From contig JALPMN010000563.1 of NCBI GenBank assembly GCA_024243835.1, forward strand, positions 1 to 19,511: a stretch of 19,511 nucleotides of DNA. Direction: 5' to 3'. The notes below the pieces were generated by a model, which saw only the letters and a list, made by a program, of their open reading frames with translations, was not told the DNA's origin and ran no database searches. How positions within the stretch are numbered: the first letter of the stretch is position 1; every line of letters starts with the position of its first letter. The position numbers and the translations under genes are program-made. This document shows positions 15,392 to 19,511 of this stretch, piece after piece. This DNA is from Enteropsectra breve. Its lineage: Eukaryota; Microsporidia.

Positions 15392-16729
15392 TTATTTGGC
15401 AGTAGATATTTTCTGAGTTTCTAGAATATAGGCAACCAGGTCTTTTAGTGCCTGCGAAACAAAGCCATCGGTCTTGTGGCATTCCTTAAAGAGGTACCAG
15501 TCCATGTTTTTATCCACCTCATCAGTCACTGCCTTGCTGTCTCTGATCAGATACCTTATTTTCAGGCTGGGAACAAAAATCTCCTGGTGCCTGTAGTTGT
15601 CCCTGTCTATCGATGGGTCGTATCCCAGCTGCACCCACATTAGACGCCATGGGCCCTTGCTGTAGCAATAGGCATGCAGAACCAGCCATTGCTTTAGTGC
15701 ATACTTTGTCAGCAGACTTCTTTTTCTTTTTCCTAGGCGGTTATAACTGGCCTCCAGCTCCGATACCTTAAAAATCTTGTTGTCTTTTAAAAATTCGGAA
15801 AAGAACTCTTTTTGTACTTCGAAGGACTTCTGTCCATGGCGCTTGAGAAGCAAATCAAGGGCGCCATGCGGCTCCTCTTCTGGGATTGGCTCTCCGTAGG
15901 TCAGCTGGTGTGCATTGAGAGACTCAGTTTTTTGCAGATTTTTAGTTTTGTCCATATTTGCAAATGTCTCAAAATGCGCAAAGACCATCGCCCTTGGCTG
16001 TGGAAGCAATGGAAATCTCTTTGTGTCTTTCAGAATTTGGTTCTCTGGGGCTATTTGGATGTCATTATGGTGTTCTTCATCGTCAGGAATTAGTGTATCA
16101 AGATATTTGTCTTCTGTTTTGGGCGTCTTCTCTTTCTTCAGGCAGTAATTTAGCTCATCGGCATAGTTCATCAGTGCGTCCAGGTCATCACCACATATTT
16201 TATCCAGCATATTCTTGTAAAACTCTATGCTTTTTGCGTCTTTGTCAATGTAGAAATCCGCGGGAGTATTAAACTCATGCAAGACATTCGTAGAACTGAT
16301 TATTTCCGGCACATTATTTTTAATATCAATTTCAATATAAGAATTTCGGTTTTGGATCTGTGTGCTGTACACTTTGCTGGCACACAGGCCCTCTGAAAAC
16401 CTGAATTCGTATTTGCTGCAGTTTTGAGGCATATTTTTAGTTTCGCTCGAGTGTGCATCACTCTCTTTGCGCTCTTTGCTCTCTTTCTCCGATGAGCTGC
16501 TTTCTTGCACTAGCACCTTCTTCTTTTTATTTTTCTTTTGAATGTGATGTGTTGGTTCTGCCCTAAAAAGCATTATTCCTTGCTTGCTGCAGATTGCGTA
16601 GGGATATTTTACAATATCGTATTTGAGATCCGGTTCAATATCGTATTTGAGATTAGGTTCAATGTCATATTTGAGATCCGGTTCAACATTGTCTGTGGGA
16701 TCCGGCTCAATATTGTCTGTGGGAACCAT
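15392..16729 (-). CDS. TFC1: TFIIIC subunit, tau95/GTF3C5 (Tfc1) family
   Basis: The 445-residue protein carries the hallmark of the RNA polymerase III factor TFIIIC tau95/GTF3C5 family: a basic winged-helix-like region (about 300-352, including KVSELEASYNRLGKRKRS and YALKQWLVLHAYCY) followed directly by GPWRLMWVQLGYDP (359-372), the most conserved motif, and then an acidic strand-rich segment. In yeast, tau95 pairs with tau55 and binds the A-box of tRNA genes, recruiting TFIIIB. An earlier segment (TPADFYIDKDAKSIEFYKNM, from about 153) fits the N-terminal half of the family. The protein is shorter than yeast Tfc1 (about 650 residues). The N-terminus has a perfect-frame 8-residue repeat (residues 6-37), then a Lys/Ser/Glu-rich linker (about 64-100). 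The start is supported by CCGCCCATAATG. AATAAA (plus-strand 15391-15396) overlaps the TAA stop. It is divergent from uL2. Confidence 0.85.
   Translation of the reverse strand: MVPTDNIEPDPTDNVEPDLKYDIEPNLKYDIEPDLKYDIVKYPYAICSKQGIMLFRAEPTHHIQKKNKKKKVLVQESSSSEKESKERKESDAHSSETKNMPQNCSKYEFRFSEGLCASKVYSTQIQNRNSYIEIDIKNNVPEIISSTNVLHEFNTPADFYIDKDAKSIEFYKNMLDKICGDDLDALMNYADELNYCLKKEKTPKTEDKYLDTLIPDDEEHHNDIQIAPENQILKDTKRFPLLPQPRAMVFAHFETFANMDKTKNLQKTESLNAHQLTYGEPIPEEEPHGALDLLLKRHGQKSFEVQKEFFSEFLKDNKIFKVSELEASYNRLGKRKRSLLTKYALKQWLVLHAYCYSKGPWRLMWVQLGYDPSIDRDNYRHQEIFVPSLKIRYLIRDSKAVTDEVDKNMDWYLFKECHKTDGFVSQALKDLVAYILETQKISTAK
16619..16714 (-). repeat. 24-bp in-frame tandem repeat, four copies
   Basis: Residues 6-37 of the TFIIIC-like protein are four 8-residue units: NIEPDPTD, NVEPDLKY, DIEPNLKY and DIEPDLKY, followed by a partial DIVKY. 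In DNA these are 24-bp units built on GGTTCAATATCGTATTTGAGATC-type sequence. The units are acidic and proline-containing, probably disordered, and make this N-terminus a likely length-variable site. Confidence 0.9.
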
Positions 16730-17225
16730 TATGGGCGGAGAAAATATCCTTTTAAAACTTATTATGTGAATTTTTGTTTTATAAATTTAATTGGCTTTAA
16801 TGCAAAGCTCCTTATTATTTCCTCTCTAGAACCCAGTCTTTGAGCTTTTAATACGCGAATACTTGCTTCCTTTCATTTTTCACCTGTTACATCAGCTATT
16901 AACTTCTACCGAAATCAATTTTTGTAGATCACGACAATATCCTATAGAAAAACACTTGTAATGATAATAAAGGCTAAAGCTCATGATTTGTTTTATACTT
17001 GTATAAATAATACTTTTTAATTGCTGCCTATTAAACTTAATCCGTTTAAACAACAGAAAAATACTAAATATTTAAAAGATGTAAAAAATTATATAATATT
17101 CATTTTGTGTTGCATATAAACTTACCTATAAAGCTCGATCCACTTTTATTACTCTATCTGGGCAAAAATCTACTTATGAATTTTGAAATTTTTGTGAAAT
17201 TTTTTATAAAAATTTTAAGCCCTCA
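16730..17225. promoter_or_regulatory. Divergent promoter region, TFIIIC-like gene and uL2
   Basis: This 496-bp region lies between divergent starts. On the left, CGCCCATAATG (minus) is the TFIIIC-like start signal. TTATAC-TT-GTATAA at 16993-17006 is a short palindrome followed by TATAAATAA. On the right, the uL2 start has an imperfect AT palindrome (17197-17216) and AAGCCCTCAATG. A plus frame at 17107-17391 overlaps uL2 out of frame and is not called. Confidence 0.5.
17197..17216 (+). promoter_or_regulatory. AT palindrome upstream of uL2, like that of eL6
   Basis: AAATTTTTTATAAAAATTTT at 17197-17216, then AAGCCCTCA and ATG at 17226, repeats the arrangement before eL6 (two AAATTTT-type arms around a central TATA, then a C-run). 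Here the palindrome is offset by one base and is not perfect. Confidence 0.6.
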
Positions 17226-17945
17226 ATGTCTAAAGTCATTAGAAAATTCAGACAGCAGAAGAAAAAGAACCGTATTGACAGACAGTTCACTGAGCCAAAA
17301 TACCCAACAGCATCAGCAGCAACCGAATTCAAGATTGTTGATATTGTGCACGAGAGAGGAAAGGGAGCACCCCTTGCAGTTGCTGAGATGAACGGCGAGA
17401 AGTTCCATCTTGCAGCCACCGAAGGTATTGCCGTTGGAAAGGTTTTCCAGATGGGCGACAATGTTGCTGCCCTTAAGGGAAATGTCACCAAGCTCAAGAA
17501 CATTCCTGAAGGATCCTATGTGAATTCTGTAGAGTATGTTTATGGGGATGGTGGAAGAATTGCCATAAATGCCGGTGGATTCTGCACTCTTGTCAATCAC
17601 AGAAAGGAATACAACCAGACAGTCATCAAAATGCCATCTGGAATTAAAAAGACTCTCAGCTCTGAAGTCAGGGCTGTTGTTGGTATCGTTGCCTCCGCTG
17701 GAATGGCCTTCAAGCCCATTCTCAAGGCAGGAACAGCCCACTATCTCAAGAAGTCTAGAGGACAGCTCTTCCCACGTGTCAGAGGTGTAGCGATGAACCC
17801 AGTTGATCACGCCCACGGAGGAGGTAACCACCAGCACATTGGTTTCCCATGCACAATTGCTAGAACAGCACCATATGCTCAGCAAGTTGGTTTAGTTGCT
17901 GCCAGATCCACAGGTAGAAGAACTGGTGCCAAGAAGAATAAGTAA
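17226..17945 (+). CDS. RPL8: 60S ribosomal protein uL2 (L8/L2)
   Basis: The 239-residue product is a full-length uL2, slightly shorter than yeast (254). Recognisable segments are the N-terminal VIRKFRQQKKKN, IVDIVHERGKGAPLAVAEM, YVNSVEYVYGDGGRIAINAGGFCTLVNH, IKMPSGIKKTLSSEVRAVVG, RGVAMNPVDHAHGGGNHQHIG (from about residue 188) and the basic C-terminus. The His in the GGGNHQHIG loop, important for the peptidyl transferase region, is present. The usual VDHPHGGG or VEHPFGGG reads VDHAHGGG, a small lineage change. uL2 binds 25S rRNA and supports subunit joining and peptidyl transfer. AAGCCCTCA-ATG supports the start. Codons are less AT-rich than those of neighbouring genes, as expected for a highly expressed gene. 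Its 3' region holds a tandem repeat and then AATAAA at 18125-18130. Confidence 0.97.
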   Translation: MSKVIRKFRQQKKKNRIDRQFTEPKYPTASAATEFKIVDIVHERGKGAPLAVAEMNGEKFHLAATEGIAVGKVFQMGDNVAALKGNVTKLKNIPEGSYVNSVEYVYGDGGRIAINAGGFCTLVNHRKEYNQTVIKMPSGIKKTLSSEVRAVVGIVASAGMAFKPILKAGTAHYLKKSRGQLFPRVRGVAMNPVDHAHGGGNHQHIGFPCTIARTAPYAQQVGLVAARSTGRRTGAKKNK

Positions 17946-17946
17946 A

Positions 17947-18073
17947 TTTGATTCTTTTTTATAAACGGTATTTGAATTGAATATTCTTTAATTAGTATTT
18001 TTAAGTTGAATATTTGATTCTTTTTTATAAATGGTATTTGAATGTTCAATATTTAATTCTTTTAAGTTGAATA
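17947..18073. repeat. Tandem duplication (66 and 61 bp) just after uL2
   Basis: Two adjacent copies lie at 17947-18012 and 18013-18073. Both begin TTTGATTCTTTTTTATAAA and end TTTAAGTTGAATA, with GGTATTTGAAT in the middle; copy 2 has a small deletion and a few substitutions. A third truncated start (TTTGAAC) follows at 18074. The first copy begins two bases after the uL2 stop codon, so this is the uL2 3' UTR. Confidence 0.85.
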
Positions 18074-18115
18074 TTTGAACTTTGTAATAATGATTTATCA
18101 TATCAGGGAGTGCTG

Positions 18116-18179
18116 TAAATATTTAATAAAGTATCATTTTATAGCTCTATATGTAAAATGCTACTTTATTAAATATTTA
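18116..18179. repeat. 26-bp near-perfect inverted repeat between convergent genes
   Basis: The left arm 18116-18141 and right arm 18154-18179 are reverse complements except at one position, around a 12-bp loop (18142-18153). The left arm contains AATAAA on the plus strand (18125-18130), downstream of uL2. The right arm contains AATAAA on the minus strand (plus-strand TTTATT at 18165-18170), downstream of the gene at 18573-18214. The structure can therefore give poly(A) signals to both convergent genes; a transcript of either strand could fold into a long hairpin. Confidence 0.9.
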
Positions 18180-18213
18180 TAGACTATGCACGTGCTTTTG
18201 ATCCTTGTAATGC

Positions 18214-18573
18214 TCACGCATTATATTTTTTTGTATTTTTTAGCTCACTAATTTCAATGTGAAATGCTATTTCTTCGTAGAAACACGCAGGACGGGCTTC
18301 CTTACAGAAAAACGAAATTTCATTTCCCAGCAGGAAAATTCTTACTATAAACATATTGCCGCCCAACGGGACTGCCGTTCCGCCTTTTTTGAACAATTTT
18401 ACTTCACCACAAAAATCAAAGAGGCTTACAGTCTTGTTGGTTGTCTGAAATGCTACCCCACACATCTCGACTTCATGCACCCTTTTTCCATCCAAATAGA
18501 ATCGTTTGTTCATGATTTTTATTCTCTGCGTGTCAGCGGTGGTTAGTTTTGGCCGGTAGTAAACGCTTGGCAT
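18214..18573 (-). CDS. Small OB-fold-like protein, possible RPA2/Stn1-type
   Basis: The 119-residue protein starts MPSVYYRPKLTTADTQRIK, then KRFYLDGKRVHEVEMCGVAF, TVSLFDFCGEVKLFKKGG, NMFIVRIFLLGNEISFFCKE and a final amphipathic stretch FYEEIAFHIEISELK. The pattern (an F-x-hydrophobic-DG-x-x-V-x-x-V-x-x-x-G-V-A strand, a second strand with D-x-C/G-x-(V/I), and a third long hydrophobic strand) resembles single OB-fold subunits such as replication protein A 32-kDa (Rfa2) or Stn1. I infer a nucleic-acid-binding OB protein, possibly in DNA replication or telomere protection, but key residues are too few to be sure. The start context is a weaker form of the local signal (AAGCCTTAGATG with AAAATTATA upstream). 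The poly(A) signal would be AATAAA in the inverted repeat at 18165-18170. It converges on uL2. Confidence 0.7.
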   Translation of the reverse strand: MPSVYYRPKLTTADTQRIKIMNKRFYLDGKRVHEVEMCGVAFQTTNKTVSLFDFCGEVKLFKKGGTAVPLGGNMFIVRIFLLGNEISFFCKEARPACFYEEIAFHIEISELKNTKKYNA

Positions 18574-19002
18574 CTAAGGCTTGTGGTGCAATATAATTTT
18601 AAAATGAAAAAGAAGATGAGTTAATACTATCGGTGCAATGCTACCTGAATCACAAGCGTAAGCCTAGGCCAAAAATATAGTATGCTTGAAAATAAGATTG
18701 TACTTGGCATTTAGTTGAATTACACACTTTCATCATATTTAAACATTCTTTTTGAACTAGACAAATAGTACTCTCAAAATACTTGTTTCTTATGTTAATA
18801 TTGCCACTTCGTTTAACCCGAGTTAATTATGTTCTGTCATGCTACATTATATTCTTAATCCTATGCCACCAAATACCACTAGTAATTTGCATTCTTTGTT
18901 GACAAAGATGTCTTTAATTATATCAACCAAATTATTATCATGCTTTTTTATTCAAATCCTGTTGCACTGTTTATCACTAAAACGTTTTTATTTGTTTATC
19001 AA
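18574..19002. other. Divergent intergenic region before the sigma adaptin gene
   Basis: This 429-bp AT-rich region lies between divergent starts. I see no repeat, tRNA or ORF worth calling. The sigma ATG is preceded by GTTTTTATTTGTTTATCAA, which lacks the C-run seen at most other starts. The frame stays open in-frame back to ATG 18940, a longer start that I reject. Confidence 0.5.
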
Positions 19003-19380
19003 ATGATTTTAAAGGTCGTCGCATATAATTCCAAGAAGGAACTGCTGTTCAGGAGGATTTATGATGACTGTTTAACTGACGAAGAAATCATTACATCCAT
19101 CGACAACTCTCCTGAATGCAACTTTATCAATGGCACACATTCTCTCATTTACAAAACATGCCAGGATTTTACGGTAGCGCTAGTCGTAAGGGACGAAAAT
19201 GAGATGTACACGCTAAACATCATATCGATACTCCTTGCGGTGCTGGAGACTGAGTTTGGCGATCTATGCAGCGAGATTTTAATTTACAACTTTATTCGAA
19301 CACACCAGATCTTGGATAGCTATATTCTCAACGGAAAAATAGTGTCTCTTGATATCAATCAAATACTAAATAGGCTTTAA
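19003..19380 (+). CDS. Clathrin adaptor complex sigma (small) subunit
   Basis: From ATG 19003 the product is 125 residues (MILKVVAYNSKKELLFRRIYD), whose start aligns with the first strand of small adaptor chains. THSLIYKTCQDFTVALVV followed by the NEMYTLNIISILLAVLE helix and EILIYNFIRTHQILDSYILNGKI (about 88-110) match the sigma-adaptin pattern THKVIYRRYAGLFF ... ELDLVFNFHKVYLILDE-FILAGE. It ends within the last helix, so it is shorter than the usual 140-160 residues. Sigma chains form the core of AP-1, AP-2 or AP-3 with two large chains and a mu chain, and help select cargo for vesicle traffic at the Golgi or plasma membrane. Which AP complex cannot be told here; zeta-COP is a less likely alternative. 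An in-frame ATG at 18940 would add 21 unconserved residues. The stop is ten bases before a putative transposon end. Confidence 0.82.
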   Translation: MILKVVAYNSKKELLFRRIYDDCLTDEEIITSIDNSPECNFINGTHSLIYKTCQDFTVALVVRDENEMYTLNIISILLAVLETEFGDLCSEILIYNFIRTHQILDSYILNGKIVSLDINQILNRL

Positions 19381-19388
19381 TCATATAT

Positions 19389-19511
19389 TACAGTCCGTCG
19401 CAAAAGTTTAGCCCACCCCCTTTTTGCGGGTTTTGGGGGCAAATATTTCATTAAAAACTGTATCAAGCACATATTTCTAGCGCATAAATCCTAGTGCATC
19501 TACATGTGTTT
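19389..19511. mobile_element. Possible Tc1/mariner-type transposon terminal repeat, truncated by the window
   Basis: TA (19389-19390) is followed by CAGTCCGTCGCAAAAGTTTAGCCCACCCCC. The pattern TA-CAGT...CAAAAGTTT.G.CCACC is like terminal inverted repeats of Tc1/mariner-family elements, which insert at TA and duplicate it. No transposase sequence or opposite end lies within the window, so the body would be to the right. A C-run and G-run (19416-19420 and 19435-19439) can pair around a 14-base loop. The call rests on this one end. Confidence 0.4.

Noticed and set aside
17313..17885. 190-codon minus-strand ORF inside uL2
   Set aside because: It is fully antisense to a strongly conserved ribosomal protein.
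18940..19002. Upstream in-frame start of sigma adaptin
   Set aside because: Sigma chains begin at the first strand, which starts exactly at ATG 19003.
19416..19439. C-run/G-run hairpin as a transcription terminator
   Set aside because: Rho-independent-type terminators are not expected here; it is better read as part of the putative transposon end.
1..19511. tRNA, rRNA, CRISPR array or bacterial operon
   Set aside because: I found no T-arm/anticodon-arm combination, no rRNA core sequence and no regularly spaced repeats; gene content is eukaryotic.

Overview
The window looks like a piece of a microsporidian nuclear genome. It is AT-rich and compact, the protein-coding genes have no obvious introns, and intergenic gaps are mostly 300-800 bp. 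Many start codons sit directly behind a C-run (for example ACCCATG, ACCCCGATG, AGCCCTCAATG), preceded by an AAATTTT-type element. That pair is the start-proximal signal described for Microsporidia. Several stop codons overlap or nearly touch an AATAAA polyadenylation signal, so some 3' UTRs must be very short. The gene content is eukaryotic and reduced in size. I cannot name the genus from sequence alone.

Layout, left to right: degenerate AT repeats (1-110); a CDK9/CDK12-type kinase (+, 338-1264); ribosomal protein eL6 (-, 1596-2138); a small predicted secreted protein (+, 2560-2940); a secreted cyclophilin (+, 3236-3856); an ABCG-type half transporter with degenerate ATPase motifs and a probable +1 frameshift near its start (-, 4259-6338); an 800-bp gap; an unrecognised 616-residue protein (+, 7139-8989); a protein with a probable C-terminal split PH-like domain (+, 9394-11013); a 29-bp x3 minisatellite; a CPSF160/Cft1-like mRNA 3'-end factor (+, 11458-15108); a 29-codon small ORF with a canonical start signal (+, 15218-15307); a TFIIIC tau95/GTF3C5-like Pol III factor with an N-terminal 8-residue repeat (-, 15392-16729); ribosomal protein uL2 (+, 17226-17945); a tandem repeat and a 26-bp inverted repeat between convergent genes; a small OB-fold-like protein (-, 18214-18573); and a clathrin-adaptor sigma subunit (+, 19003-19380). 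At the right edge, 10 bp after the sigma stop, the sequence resembles the terminal inverted repeat of a Tc1/mariner transposon whose body would lie outside the window.

Functionally the genes fall into transcription and RNA processing (kinase, Cft1, TFIIIC), translation (eL6, uL2), membrane traffic and secretion (sigma adaptin, cyclophilin, small secreted protein) and transport (ABC). They are separately promoted genes on alternating strands, not an operon. I see no new multi-gene system. The best leads are the frameshifted degenerate ABC transporter, the RP-gene palindromic start element, the two unrecognised proteins, the small ORF, the inverted repeat carrying poly(A) signals for both strands, and the putative transposon end.
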